From Dolomedes plantarius (lineage: Eukaryota > Arthropoda > Arachnida > Araneae > Dolomedidae), in contig OU015499.1 of NCBI GenBank assembly GCA_907164885.2, positions 160,290,195-160,354,194 on the forward strand: 64,000 nucleotides of DNA, written 5' to 3'. Made by a program: the position numbers and the translations under genes. Positions within the stretch are counted from its first letter, which is position 1; each line of letters opens with the position of its first letter. Positions 1 through 11,684 of this stretch are shown here, piece by piece. The notes under the pieces are model-generated. The model worked only from the letters and a program-made list of their open reading frames with translations. It ran no database searches and was not told the origin of the DNA.

Positions 1-528
1 ACATAAGACTTGTTGGTGAATGATGCAGTGGAATTCAAGAATCGAATGTCCTACGTCTGTTTGAAATAAACTAATGAAACCATTTTTTTTTGCCCACCAT
101 ACTTGGAGCACCAATTTTTTTTTTCAAATCAATTTCTTTCTCAGCAAGCGAATTTTTAACAGCCGTACAAATATCTGAGCCCTTTGTAGTTGTTAGCAAC
201 GATATTATCGCAATTAATTCTTCCTTAATGACGTTTCCTACGCAATATCGAGCAAAAACCGCTAAACGTGCAGATTTAGTGACATCAGTACGTTCGTCAA
301 GACACAGCGATATGAAAGGAGCGGAGTTAATGTCACTTTTTCTATTACATTTCCGGCCAGTTTTAAGATTCTTTCTTTTATTGTGTTTCTAGATAAAGGA
401 GTGTCTTTGATGCGCTGAATCATTTTATCTTTATTATCAAAATCATCAAAAAGTGAGGCTAACCAGGCTTCCTTTAAAAAAACTCTCCCTCTTGAAGAGG
501 TTTATTATGCCGAGCAATGACATTTGCA

Positions 529-1261
529 CAGGGCCCGACTTTGACCCAATGGGGCCCTGGGCAAAGCAGACTTTGGGGGCCCCCAACTTCAGATCCAAAG
601 GGGGGCAAGTGTTCCCCCCATGACCAGATTTCCAATTTTTACATGTAGGACACTTACTCAGACCCGCCATAAATTCAAAACATTTTCGACCATCAAGTGA
701 AAAATTTGAAAAATAATAATAATATGTGCGGATTAAGTAATTTACTTTTTAAAGTTAATAAATGAATTTATGAAATTTTCTTTCGAATTCAAAATAGATC
801 ACAGTCAGGAGTTATTACTACATCCCCCCCCCCAAAAAAAAAAATAAAAAAAAATAATAATAATAAAATAAAATAAAATAAAAAAATAAATAAATAAATA
901 AAACCAGAAACGCTTGCGGATGTAAGCATGCTTTCACTTGCTTTAAATTTTTATAACTAGATAGGTCAAAATCTTTGACTGTTTCCATCATTATACTTTC
1001 AACCATATTAATGTGGATATAAATTTTTGATAAAACTATATACTTACCCCCCCCCCCCTCAATAAAAATAGAGAGAGAGAGAGAAAAATTATGGTCAATA
1101 TATTATAAAAAAAAATTAAAAAAATTATGGAAACCGTTTTTAATTTGCGTACATATAGGAAATTTTCAAAAATATGTACAACTTAATTCTAAATTAGAGA
1201 GCCCCATAATTTTGGGGCCCTGGGCAAGTGCCCCACTTGCCCATGCGGAAATCTGGGTCTG
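529..1261. mobile_element. hAT-type non-autonomous element inside the hAT pseudogene
   Basis: Begins CAGGGCCCGACTTTGACCC and ends with the imperfect complement ATCTGGGTCTG. It is flanked by an exact 8-bp duplication, CATTTGCA, at 521-528 and 1262-1269, the hAT signature. The interior is A-rich with short C runs and GA repeats and has no coding potential. Removing it and one duplication restores a continuous stretch of the surrounding transposase remnant (AANVIARHNKP). Confidence 0.85.
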
Positions 1262-1489
1262 CATTTGCAGCCGTGTAACATGCCGCGCTCGTATGACAAT
1301 TTTTGCCGACATATTTAATCATAGACGTCGACTGTTTATTTGTCTTTTATTGCACTTGCAATTAATTCCTTTTGCTCTGGTTCGCTTTTTTGACAAATAG
1401 ATTTGTCATTTGCTTCAAAATGTCGTTCTACAGACGATGTTCTACATATACCACTGTTCCAGAAAACAAATCACACACCGCTTTGTCGC

Positions 1490-1774
1490 CTTTGCTTAAA
1501 ACTCACGGCACAACAGTCCGATGTGGACCAGGGCCGGCGGTACCCATCTCCGCTTTCGTAACCGTGGGCTTGGGATGCCATACAGCATATGTCTCAGTCA
1601 GGTGGTCAACCTGACGTGGGACCCCCAGAGTTTAATTCCCAAGCATGCTTGGTCCTCATTTTATCGACCCACTGAAGGGATGAAAGGCTGAGTCGACCTT
1701 GCCCAGTCACAGGGTTGAACCCTGGACCTGCGGGATGGCAGCTTGGCGCTTTTAACCACTACGCCACCGGCCTT
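1490..1774 (-). mobile_element. tRNA-derived SINE, family S1
   Basis: On the minus strand the head reads GGTGGCGTAGTGGTTAAAAG (A-box-like), followed by a B-box-like GGTTCAACCC. The body contains TCAGCCTTTCATCCCTTC and GTCGATAAAATGAGGACC. A second, head-less copy lies at 55480-55709. Similar 11-bp flanks (GCCTTTGCTTA and GCCTTTACTAA) may be a decayed target duplication. It interrupts the hAT pseudogene. Confidence 0.75.
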
Positions 1775-2284
1775 TACTAATCATGCCATATTTCTCGGTC
1801 CACCAGGTTTGAAATTCTCTGTTACACTTGCTGTCTTGCACTTTTTGTTTCTTTTGCTGAACTAGCCATGTTTTAAGTAAAGAATGTATTTTTAATTATT
1901 TTAAGCATCTAAAATAATATTCAAATTAATATTACGTTACACAATAATTAAAGTTAATTTTTTAAAAGAAAAAGGGCGTGCCGGAGAACAGCTAGGTTCG
2001 AACCACTAACGACAGAACAGAAGCCCACCGCGATAGCACCCCGCTAAGGATCGTTGAAGTCTTCGGCACAAAAAGCGGTAGAGGACAGTAGCGGTAACAA
2101 TGGAGATTGTTAGGATTAAGCCCCTAACTTTATTTCTACTGATCAGATATACATAATATATAGCCTATGTCCATCTGGAATAATGTACCTTTCAAACAGT
2201 GAAAGAATTTTTCAAATAGGTGCAGTGGTTCTGGAGATTACCCTCCACGTACAAAATCGCTCTCTCTTTATATATAAGTATAGA

Positions 2285-2365
2285 CTAGACGAAAACCCGC
2301 GCTTCGCTACGGAGTACATTCAAATTAAATAAAACGGTCAATGTATGCAATTAATGTAATAAAAA

Positions 2366-2424
<59 letters not shown>

Positions 2425-2653
2425 ATAAATGCTACGATCAATGTATACAATTGATGTAAAATATATATATATATAAATCGTAAGGGATATTTATTTTTTT
2501 TTTGGATAATATCCGATCGTCTGCTGCATTAGAAAGAAAAAAATTCTTTTTTGTCTATTTAGTTCTTATGCACGGGACGATAAATTTATTTAAAGTACAA
2601 GAAAAAGAAATCACGTGATCAACATTTAATAAATTAAATTCTAAAAAAGAATC
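2285..2653 (-). mobile_element. Helitron family A, truncated copy
   Basis: Starts on the plus strand with CTAG (the Helitron 3' end in complement) after an A, followed by the family sequence GCGCTTCGCTACGGAGTAC and a (TA)n tract. It is cut off at the duplication junction near 2653. Confidence 0.7.
2364..2420. repeat. (TA)n microsatellite in Helitron A
   Basis: TA run about 54 bp long; only about 30 bp at the duplicate site 4366-4396. Confidence 0.9.
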
Positions 2654-2956
2654 TTGGCGCTTTTAACCACTACGCCACCGGCCTTTACTAATCATGCCAT
2701 ATTTCTCGGTCCACCAGGTTTGAAATTCTCTGTTACACTTGCTGTCTTGCACTTTTTGTTTCTTTTGCTGAACTAGCCATGTTAAATAACAGTTAAAAAT
2801 CGTAAACGTAACACAAATAAGCTAGATAAATTTTTAAAGTTACGAGACGAGACGTAGCATGCGTAAACAAACTATGCGTCATTAACAATTGTAGTCCACG
2901 ACGTAACTAAGGCAAGACAATGGAGAATTTGCACGTTTTTTGATTTTATAAGTATA

Positions 2957-3803
2957 CTAGCGGCCCGTCCCGACTTTGTCCGGGTTGAACAAAATATTAT
3001 ACCAATAAATTTCCAGTTGATAGCCAATAAATTGTAAATCTGTTTTTACCTTAAATATCCAATAAAAAGCGTAGTTCCAAATGTAGTTTTCTTCAATAAA
3101 CCCTTTAACTTTGCCAGTTTCAAAAATCCTTTTTGTATTTATCAATACCTCCTCTACTTGAATCTTTAAAATATTACAACCTTTTCCTTACGGGGTGGGT
3201 TAGCATATATCCGAAGCACATACTGTCGAAAAATACGGTGTTATGTCGGCAGAGATATAGTCGACGAATTCCACTTCGTTGTGACTTTCCTAAAGGCTTT
3301 AACCCCAAAGAACAATTGTGTGACATTCTGGGAACGGAGGGTGAATCTTGCAAAAAAAGGACTGAATAATAATCTTTTGTCGTTCTAGCTAGAGGCAATT
3401 TCTTTTCAGGCAAGAGACATCAGAAGGGCGGTTCACCCGCGGTTCATCCATTTTCAGCCTTTTGAGAGATGAAAGAGGCACGGGGTGCCGATGAACTACT
3501 ATTGAAATTCTTCTTCAATAGTAAGAAAGCAATAAGAAAGCAATTAACCACTCTTTCCCCTGACCCCCCCCCACGCTGACTGTCCCACACGTAAAATGGG
3601 GATAGGAAGTAGATAACATTTTCCCGTTCTAAAGAGCGATTTCGAAAAACAGACCCCGTAAGCTAAAGGGTGTTGCTATGGTTACTTGACTGCGGTTGAC
3701 AAAGGAAAAGTTGTAAGGTACATTGTAATGTACAAAAGTTGTACATTACCCTCCACATACAAAATCTGCTCTCTCTCTTTATAGATTATTATAGAAGTAT
3801 AGA
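2957..3803 (-). mobile_element. Helitron family C, complete non-autonomous copy
   Basis: In complement it starts TCTATACTTCTATAATAATC and ends with a hairpin (CCCG and CGGG arms) then GGGCCGCTAG. It sits exactly between A and T, the Helitron target. 847 bp. No Rep/helicase coding was seen; short frames inside look fortuitous. Confidence 0.7.
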
Positions 3804-4279
3804 TACACATTGGTATCTCAAAATTAGAGTAAGGGATGAAATAAAAATACAAAAATTAAAAAAGGATTTTAAGTAAAGAATGTTTTTTTAATTATTTTAA
3901 GCATCTAAAATAATATTCAAATTAATATTACGTTACACAATAATTAAAGTTAATTTTTTAAAAGAAAAAGGGCGTGCCGGAGAACGGCTAGGTTCGAACC
4001 ACTAACGACAGAACAGAAGCCCACCGCGATAGCACCCCGCTAAGGATCGTTGAAGTCTTCGGCACAAAAAGCGGTAGAGGACAGTAGCGGTAACAATGGA
4101 GATTGTTAGGATTAACCCCTAACTTTATTTCTACTGATCAGATATACATAATATATAGCCTATGTCCATCTGGAATAATGTACCTTTCAAACAGTGAAAG
4201 AATTTTTCAAATAGGTGCAGTGGTTCTGGAGATTACCCTCCACGTACAAAATCGCTCTCTCTTTATATATAAGTATAGA

Positions 4280-4360
4280 CTAGACGAAAACCCGCGCTTC
4301 GCTACGGAGTACATTCAAATTAAATAAAACGGTCAATGTATGCAATTAATGTAATAAAAA

Positions 4361-4401
<41 letters not shown>

Positions 4402-4955
4402 ATAAATGCTACGATCAATGTATACAATTGATGTAAAATATATATATATATAAATCGTAAGGGATATTTATTTTTTTTTTGGATAATATCCGATCGTCTG
4501 CTGCATTAGAAAGAAAAAAATTCTTTTTTGTCTATTTAGTTCTTATGCACGGGACGATAAATTTATTTAAAGTACAAGAAAAAGAAATCACGTGATCAAC
4601 ATTTAATAAATTAAATTCTAAAAAAGAATCTTTAAAAATTCTCCAAAAATCAGAAAATCGAGGAAAAGGTTCGAAAAAGGTTTCATTTTAAAGGAATTTT
4701 TATGATCTTTCTCGTGATATAAATTTTATAACCCTCAAATTATTAGTTTAAATGCAAACTTAAAAAAAGTTACAAAAACAGCTTAAAAATTGAATTTAAA
4801 AAAAATCTAAGAAGAATTTTTCAAAAATCTTTCTTAGTGCACCCCTACACCATAAGAAGAATCGCCATGCAAAATTTCAACCCTTTAGGTCCAGCGGTTT
4901 GGTCTGTGCGTTGTATGTCAGTGAGTCAGTTACGGAACTGTTTTATATATATAGA
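4280..4955 (-). mobile_element. Helitron family A, near-complete copy
   Basis: Runs from CTAGACGAAAACCCGCGC to ACTGTTTTATATATATAGA. It abuts, like the copy at 2285, a family C 5' terminus (AAGTATAGA), so the A element was probably inserted into or beside a C element. The base after the right end is C instead of the expected T. Confidence 0.72.
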
Positions 4956-5059
4956 CAATAGAAAGCAACGAAATAAGAAAATTAGTCCTTTTTTTAAAAT
5001 TTGAGCTTTAATTACGGATTTCTGAAGATTTTATCATCGCACTATTTACCGTATGACGA

Positions 5060-5213
5060 AAACGCAGCATGAATACAGTGCCGGCTTGTGACTTTCCGCC
5101 CGCTGCCCCGCGCAGGGATCACTCCGTAGTGCAGGCTTTTTAATTTAAATGCTGTGATCGGTGGCGTGCCCAAAATATTGTGTCGCGTGCCTGGTTCGCC
5201 ACCCCTGCACTAG
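5060..5213. mobile_element. Possible hAT terminus or short MITE
   Basis: The right end, in complement, is CAGGGGTGGCGAACCAGGC, a motif typical of hAT termini. The left limit (CAGTGCCGGCTTGTG near 5080) is uncertain and no 8-bp duplication was found. Confidence 0.35.
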
Positions 5214-5944
5214 GATATTCTGAGTCCAAATCAATGAAATATTAAATGTGATCAAAATTTGAGGCACTTCCAATTAACTGCAATTCGTTTTATTTGCGGG
5301 GGAGGGGGGAGGGATTTCTCATGCTATCGCATTTTAATTTTATTGAAAGAATGGTTAATATTTGGCACCTTTTCACCTGGCAGCGATTTGAACCAACCTG
5401 AAAATTAGCAAAATTTTAGTCAACCCTGTTAACCTTTAAGGTCGTGATCCAACAAATCATTATCATGTAGAAGTAATCATAACTGTAGCACCAACTCTTA
5501 TTTACATCTGGTTTATTGACACATTAAAATCTTGGTTAAATAAATCACTTACAAAGGTTCGTTCCTACGACGTTACTAAGCTCATGAGAGAAGGGCTCAT
5601 TATTCAAAGTCCGTACGAGACCCTCCGTACGCGTGTTGACCCTTCAACAGTCAAAATCTATCTTCCCCCCTTCGTTACCGGCGTCTGTATTTATCCATTC
5701 TTCTTAGCGCCTTCTCGAACCATCCATAACGAATTTTCTTTCCTGCCGACTTTTCCAAGGTAAAAGCGCGCCGCTAATGGATTTCACAAATCATTCTAAA
5801 TGATTTGCGTCCTTTTCAAGTATTGTCGCACTTCTCCAAAGGTGTATATCGTTCGACACCTGTTTGCGTTTCTTTTGGGCTCATTGAAGACGCTATTACT
5901 CACGTTCATCAATTCCACTTAGGAATGGGAGACGAGAGTCTAAC
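5214..5944. other. No gene recognised
   Basis: Unique-looking sequence. A B-box-like GGTTCAAATC on the minus strand near 5394 hints at an old tRNA-related fragment. The open frame at 5805-6026 shows no recognised domain and overlaps the start of the piggyBac remnant. Confidence 0.4.
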
Positions 5945-6525
5945 AAACCCTTCAGCGGGATCGCCCGTGTACAAAGTGCAACACTTTCGTCATTTTGAAT
6001 GGTTTGTTTCTACACGTATGGTTTGAATGTTCTCAGCAGTTTCTATTGATAGCTACACCCTTTCTAATGCAGGTCTGATTTTATGACCCTCCAATTCCTA
6101 TCCATTCATTCTTAAGTCATGATTGAACCGTGGTAAACCGGCGATGATACTCGATTACAATACGACAAAAGCAGGGGTCGATGGAGTCGATCCGATGTGC
6201 GGCTATGACATGGTATCCCGCATAACACGAAGATGGACTCTCTCGTCGTTTTTTAGGTTTTTGGACATAAAAGGAATCGATTCGCCAGTCGTCCTTAGAT
6301 CCAATAAACCGGACAGTTTCGAAATCGGGCGATTGTATCTGCCTTCTTTGGTCTTTCATTATAAATATATCTCAATAATATCAATATTTCATATCATGTC
6401 ATGAAACGCAGAATTATTATTTTCAATTTGAAAAAAAAAAAGTTTATTACAAAAGGAATAATCAAGATCGGAAGAGACGTTGCACTTTGTGCCACGTGCG
6501 CAATAATTGTTATGATTATTTAGAA
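5945..6525 (+). pseudogene. piggyBac transposase remnant
   Basis: The plus-strand frame at 6123-6404 reads [19 protein letters not shown] then ITRRWTLSSFFRFLDIKGID, matching the conserved YN.TKGGVD...RRW...F...D region of piggyBac (PGBD) transposases. The left end CCCTTCAGCGGGATCGCCC and the right end GCACTTTGTGCCACGTGC match the ends of the element at 31709-32299, which lies in the opposite orientation. The left TTAA is decayed. Confidence 0.75.
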
Positions 6526-6680
6526 GAGGTATGATAGTGGGTGCTCGCGCGATGGGTCATGTCATTTCGGAGATGCCAACAAAGATAAAGACCTCGGTCA
6601 TTTTGAGGGTGTACCTCGAATGGACGAATCCCGGTAAAATGTCAAACCTGCTGCAACAATGTGGCCTTCGAAAGACTCTG

Positions 6681-9600
6681 TTGTTGTTGTTCCTACTGCC
6701 CCCAGGCCGGAAGTTCAAGACCAGGTCCCTATGGGAAGTTCCAGACCAGGTCCCTATAGGAAGATCCAGACCAGGTCCCTATAGGAAGTTCCAGACCAGG
6801 TCCCTATAGGAAGTTCCAGACCAGGTCCCTATAGGAAATTCCAGACCAGGTCCTTATAGGAAGTTCAAGACCAGGTCCCTATAGGAAATTCCAGACCAGG
6901 TCCCTATAGGAAGTTCAAGACCAGGTCCCTATAGGAAGTTCCAGACCAGGTCCCTATAGGAAATTCCAGACCAGGTCCTCATAGGAAGTTCAAGACCAGT
7001 TCCCTATAGGAAGTTCCAGACCAGGTCCCTATAGGAAATTCCAGACCAGGTCCTTATAGGAAGTTCAAGACCAGGTCCCTATAGAAAATTCCAGACCAGG
7101 TCCTTATAAGAAGTTCAAGACCAGGTCCCTATAGGAAATTCCAGACCAGGTCCCTATAGGAAGTTCAAGACCAGGTCCCTATAGGAAGTTCCAGACCAGG
7201 TCCCTATAGAAAATTCCAGACCAGATCTTTATAGGAAGTTCAAGACCAGTTCCCTATAGGAAGTTCCAGACCAGGTCCCTATAGGAAATTCCAGACCAGG
7301 TCCTTATAGGAAGTTCAAGACCAGGTCCCTATAGGAAATTCCAGACCTGGTCCCTATAGGAAGTTCAAGACCAGGTCCCTATAGGAAGTTCCAGAGCTGG
7401 ACCCTATAGGAAATTCCAGACCAGGTCCCTATAGGAAGTTCAAGACCAGGTCCCTATAGGAAGTTCAAGACCAGGTCCCTATAGGAAATTCCAGACTAGG
7501 TCCCTATAGGAAGTTCAAGACCAGGTCCCTATAGGAAGTTCAAGACCAGGTCCCTATAGGAAATTCCAGACCAGGTCCCTATAGGAAGTTCAAGACCAGG
7601 TCCCTATAGGAAGTTCCAGACCAGATCCCTATAGGAAATTCCAGACCAGGTCCTTATAGGACGTTCAAGACCAGTTCCCTATAGGAAGTTCCAGACCAGG
7701 TCCCTATAGGAAATTCCAGACCAGGTCCTTATAGGAAGTTCAAGACCAGGTCCCTATAGGAAATTCCAGACCAGGTCCCTATAGGAAATTCCAGACCAGG
7801 TCCTTATAGGAAGTTCAAGACCAGGTCCCTATAGGAAATTCCAGACCAGGTCCCTATAGGAAGTTCAAGACCAGGTCCCTATAGGAAGTTCCAGACCAGG
7901 TCCCTATAGGAAATTCCAGACCAGGTCCTTATAGGAAGTTCAAGACCAGTTCCCTATAGGAAGTTCCAGACCAGGTCCCTAAAGGAAATTCCAGACCAGG
8001 TCCTTATAGGAAGTTCAAGACCAGGTCCATATAGGAAGTTCCAGACCAGGTCCCTATAGGAAATTCCAGACCAGGTCCTTATAGGAAGTTCAAGACCAGG
8101 TCCCTATAGGAAATTCCAGACCAGGTCCCTATAGGAAGTTCAAGACCAGGTCTCTATAGGAAGTTCCAGACCAGGTCCCTATAGGAAATTCCAGACCAGG
8201 TCCTTATAGGAAGTTCAAGACCAGTTCCCTATAGGAAGTTCCAGACCAGGTCCCTATAGGAAGTTCCAGACCAGGTCCCTATAGGAAGTTCAAGACCAGT
8301 TCCCTATAGGAAGTTCCAGACCAGGTCCCTATAGGAAGTTCCAGACCAGGTCCCTATAGGAAGTTCAAGACCAGGTTCCTATAGGAAGTTCCAGAGCAGG
8401 ACCCTATAGGAAATTCCAGACCAGATCCTTATAGGAAGTTCAAGACCAGGTCCCTATAGGAAATTCCAGACCAGGTCCCTATAGGAAGTTCAAGACCAGT
8501 TCCCTATAGGAAATTCCTGACCAGGTCCCTATAGCAAGTTCCAGACCAGGTCCCTATAGGAAGTTCAAGACCAGATCCCTATAGGAAATTCCAGACCAGG
8601 TCCCTATAGGAAGTTCCAGACCAGGTCCCTATAGGAAATTCCAGACCAGGTCCCTATAGGAAGTTCAAGACCAGGTCCCTATAGGAAGTTCCAGAGCAGG
8701 ACCCTATAGGAAATTCTAGACCAGGTCCCTATAGGAAGTTCAAGACCAGGTCCCTATAGGAAGTTCCAGACCAGGTCCCTATAGGAAATTCCAGACCAGG
8801 TCCTTATAGGAAGTTCAAGACTAGTTCCCTATAGGAAGTTCCAGACCAGGTCCCTATAGGAAGTTCCAGACCAGGTCCCTATAGGAAGTTCCAGACCAGG
8901 TCCTTATAGGAAGTTCAAGACCAGATCCTTATAGGAAATTCCAGACCAGGTCCCTATAGGAAGTTCAAGACCAGTTCCCTATAGGACATTCCAGACCAGG
9001 TCCCTATAGGAAGTTCCAGACCAGGTCCCTATAGGAAGTTCAAGACCAGATCCTTATAGGAAATTCCAGACCAGGTCCCTATAGGAAGTTCAAGACCAGT
9101 TCCCTATAGGACATTCCAGACCAGGTCCCTATAGGAAGTTCCAGACCAGGGCCCTATAGGAAGTTCAAGACCAGATCCTTATAGGAAGTTCAAGACCAGG
9201 TCCCTATAGGAAGTTCCAGACCAGGCCCCTATAGGAAGTTCCAGACCAGGTCCCTATAGGAAGTTCAAGACCAGATCCTTATAGGAAATTCCAGACCAGG
9301 TCCCTATAGGAAGTTCAAGACCAGTTCCCTATAGGACATTCCAGACCAGGTCCCTATAGGAAGTTCCAGACCAGGGCCCTATAGGAAGTTCAAGACCAGA
9401 TCCTTATAGGAAGTTCAAGACCAGGTCCCTATAGGAAGTTCCAGACCAGGCCCCTATAGGAAGTTCCAGACCAACTCCCTATAGGAAGTTCCAGACCAAG
9501 TCCCTATAGGAAGTTCCAGAGAAGGTCCCTACAAGATTCGCGAAGAGGAATGCGGCTCCGGTTTATACCAATGCCACCACGAGGGTCGGAGTCCGACTTG

Positions 9601-9829
9601 GGTAGGTCCCACCCGAATTTTGACCGAGCACAGCAGGGGTGACATCTGAAGGGGAGGGGGATTGTACCTTCCCCAACCACTGACCTCATAGAAGGACTTT
9701 CCGGTCTACGGATTTCACGTGCCCACATACGGCTTAGACATGAAGGTATTGAATGACGCTTGTCGGGATTCGATCCGAGCCCCCTCATCACCGAAATCCG
9801 ACGGGCTACCGCTAGGCTACCTCGGGCCC
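6681..9829 (-). mobile_element. tRNA-derived SINE (family S2) with an internal 2.8 kb minisatellite
   Basis: The head is at the right: in complement CCCGAGGTAGCCTAGCGGTA (A box) and GGATCGAATCCCG (B box), then a body down to about 9535, then the 25-bp array, and finally TGGGGGCAGTAGGAACAACA with an (AAC)n tail ending at 6681. A 12-bp direct duplication, CGAAAGACTCTG, flanks the whole at 6669-6680 and 9830-9841. The head, tail and duplication together indicate one retroposition event, so the array grew inside the SINE. Related copies: 21749-22220. Confidence 0.82.
6709..9531. repeat. 25-bp minisatellite, about 113 units
   Basis: The consensus is GGAAGTTCCAGACC followed by AGGTCCCTATA. Three unit types alternate: GGAAGTTCCAG, GGAAATTCCAG and GGAAGTTCAAG. 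Marker variants (GGACATTCC at 8985, 9110 and 9335) are spaced by 125 and 225 bp, exactly 5 and 9 units, so higher-order copies have been amplified at the right end. Units at both edges are more diverged. No spacers and no coding constraint. Confidence 0.95.
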
Positions 9830-10367
9830 CGAAAGACTCTGAATGACCACTACTGGAGTCTTCTGTCGACAATATATCCAGCGAAATGAGTGCAACATTG
9901 GCGCCAATACTATCGCCATTCGATGCACCTCAGTGTTTAATGTTTTCATAAGGTCGTGGAAAATTCAGAAAAAGGAACGACGTGTTATACTTAAGCTGGA
10001 AATTTCCAGCTGAAAATTTAAGCTTAAAAGCGCGGACTACTCAGAGTTTAATGTCCGAAATACTCGAGAATCCACCATTCTTTTTTACAAAAGAAAAAAA
10101 TTCAGATTCCTCTTATACACTCTTAGACACACACACACAAAAAAAAAGACGCACCAAGAAAGGATAGTGCGAATTGGACACAAATTGATATGCATACAGA
10201 TTTCGACGGAAAATGCGAAATGTTAAAGTTTGGCCGCCAATGAATGAACAGGTAACGCTGCAGCTCATCTTAACTGCGCGACTGGCAGGATATTAAAGAG
10301 GAGAAATTTCGATTCCAGGTCAAATTCTTTGCCAATTTCATTCCGTGTACTCAGGTAGACGTTAACT

Positions 10368-10529
10368 ATGCCTCGCATACAGGTGCGCGAACAATATGCG
10401 CAGATGTCAGCATTTGAGAGAGGTCGCGTAGTCGGGCTCAAAGAAGCCGGTCGGCCTAATCGGCGAATCGCTCGACATTTGGATAATGGGGAGATGCCAA
10501 TATTAGACGACGTTGGCAGAAATGGGTGA
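10368..10529 (+). pseudogene. Tc1-type transposase, N-terminal fragment
   Basis: ATG, then MPRIQVREQYAQMSAFERGR, VVGLKEAGRPNRRIARHLDN and a stop. This is the first helix-turn-helix of Tc1/Tc3-like transposases (usually ..R.LS.FERG.I.GL.EAG.S.R.IA..). The rest of the gene is missing or frameshifted. Confidence 0.75.
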
Positions 10530-11351
10530 ACCATGGCCGAACACAGCGCCTTTCTTCCTTTTATATCTCCTATTTCGGAAAGTTCCAGAAGATTCTAGAG
10601 AATTTAACCTTATTGTGGGAACCGAGCCTGCGGTTTTCCAGTCCGTTTGTGTGTCGGAATATCTGGTGTCGCAGGGAGCTGCGGTGGATGTCATTCGTTT
10701 ACTTTGAACTGTCCGTTAACGATTTTGTTTAACGACTTGTTGACGACCCTGTCAATCTTACTTAAAATGGTCGCGTTTGGGGAGGCTTTTTTTCCCTTAA
10801 GAAAAAGGTCCAGCCCAACTACTTGTGTGGTATCCTCACACCCTCAAACATGGCCCCCTGTAAAAATTTACTCTTTCATTTCGAAACTTGTAAATTGCGT
10901 ATACTTTTGAGACTTTTCAAGAGACCCAGGTACATAAATTGCACCGATGCTTCAATTAGAAATCTTCCTCCAAGCTGGTGTAAATTCGTTTTAGAACTAA
11001 TTATCCCCGTGTGTTCTCTAAGCTAGGCTCCTTATTTCATATTAACCTGTGAATAAGAGGGTACCTCTTGGCGCGGATTGGCATGAAGCATTGAAATTAG
11101 TTGTAGGAAGTGTTATTTTGTTAATGCTTTTAGACCAGGAGAGTGCGACCATAAAATTTAAATTGTGATATATTAGTTTTAAAATATCTCTGTCTGAAGA
11201 TGAAACTGTAGAACCAAAATGGTTAGATGTCACAGTTTGTTATAACGCGTCGTTTTGTTGTCTACTTTGTAGCCGTTACGTGACCGTCGTCTTTAACTGC
11301 GATTTTGGCGAATTTTGAAAACTGCGCCAAAGGATACCCGCTTATTTACAA
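10530..11351. other. No gene recognised
   Basis: Probable old transposon flank and unique sequence. Several overlapping short frames show no recognised domain. An upstream exon of the eclosion hormone gene could lie here, but none was identified. Confidence 0.35.
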
Positions 11352-11684
11352 CTAGCTGAAAACCCGCGCTTCGCTACGGAGTACATTCAAATTAAATACA
11401 ACGGTCAACGTATGCAATTTATGCCAAAAAATAAATATATATATTTATAATAAATGCGATGATCAATGTATACAATTGATGTAAAATATATATCTATCTA
11501 TATATATGTATTTATAAAAAAATCGTAAGGGATATGCATTTTTTTTGGATAATATCCAATCGTCTGCTGCATTAGAAAGAGAAAAAAATATTTTTTTTGT
11601 CTATTTAGTTGTTACGCACGTGACGATAAATTTATTGAAAGTACCAGAAAAAGAAATCACGTGATCGGCATTTAATAAATTAAA

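Larger units (their letters stand above)
66..1872 (-). pseudogene. hAT transposase of ZBED5 type, broken and twice interrupted
   Basis: Read on the minus strand, the remnant starts at an ATG at 1872 (MASSAKETKSARQQV, then stop and frameshift), gives WWTEKYGMI, is cut by a SINE, continues VERHFEANDKS, and is then cut by a hAT MITE at 529-1261. After that it reads FKEAWLASLFDDFDNKDKM, TPLSRNTIKERILKLAGNV, DERTDVTKSARLAVFARYC and TTTKGSDICTAV. These match the N-terminal half of ZBED5/FAM200/EPM2AIP1-like transposases. At least two frameshifts and several stops make it dead. It runs off the left part of the window near 66 with a TAG. Confidence 0.75.
1743..4640. repeat. Rearranged direct duplication (A-B-A'-C-B')
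   Basis: Segment A (about 1743-1873) recurs almost exactly at 2654-2784, and segment B (about 1874-2653) recurs at 3868-4636 with only a few substitutions and different (TA)n lengths. The unique 1.1 kb segment C between A' and B' is missing between A and B. Junctions show 2-3 bp microhomology (TT and CTT). Each B segment carries a tRNA-like motif on the minus strand (TTAGCGGGGTGC with GGTTCGAACC) and Helitron ends. Confidence 0.8.

Noticed and set aside
3174..3413. 79-residue frame on the minus strand
   Set aside because: It lies inside a non-autonomous Helitron and shows no domain.
6709..9531. Regular short repeats that could suggest a CRISPR array
   Set aside because: Units are contiguous 25-bp tandem copies without unique spacers, in a eukaryotic context.
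9700..9830. tRNA gene on the minus strand
   Set aside because: A and B boxes are present, but the acceptor stem and anticodon arm do not pair and the sequence continues into a SINE body; the same holds at 1774, 21749, 22695 and 30660.
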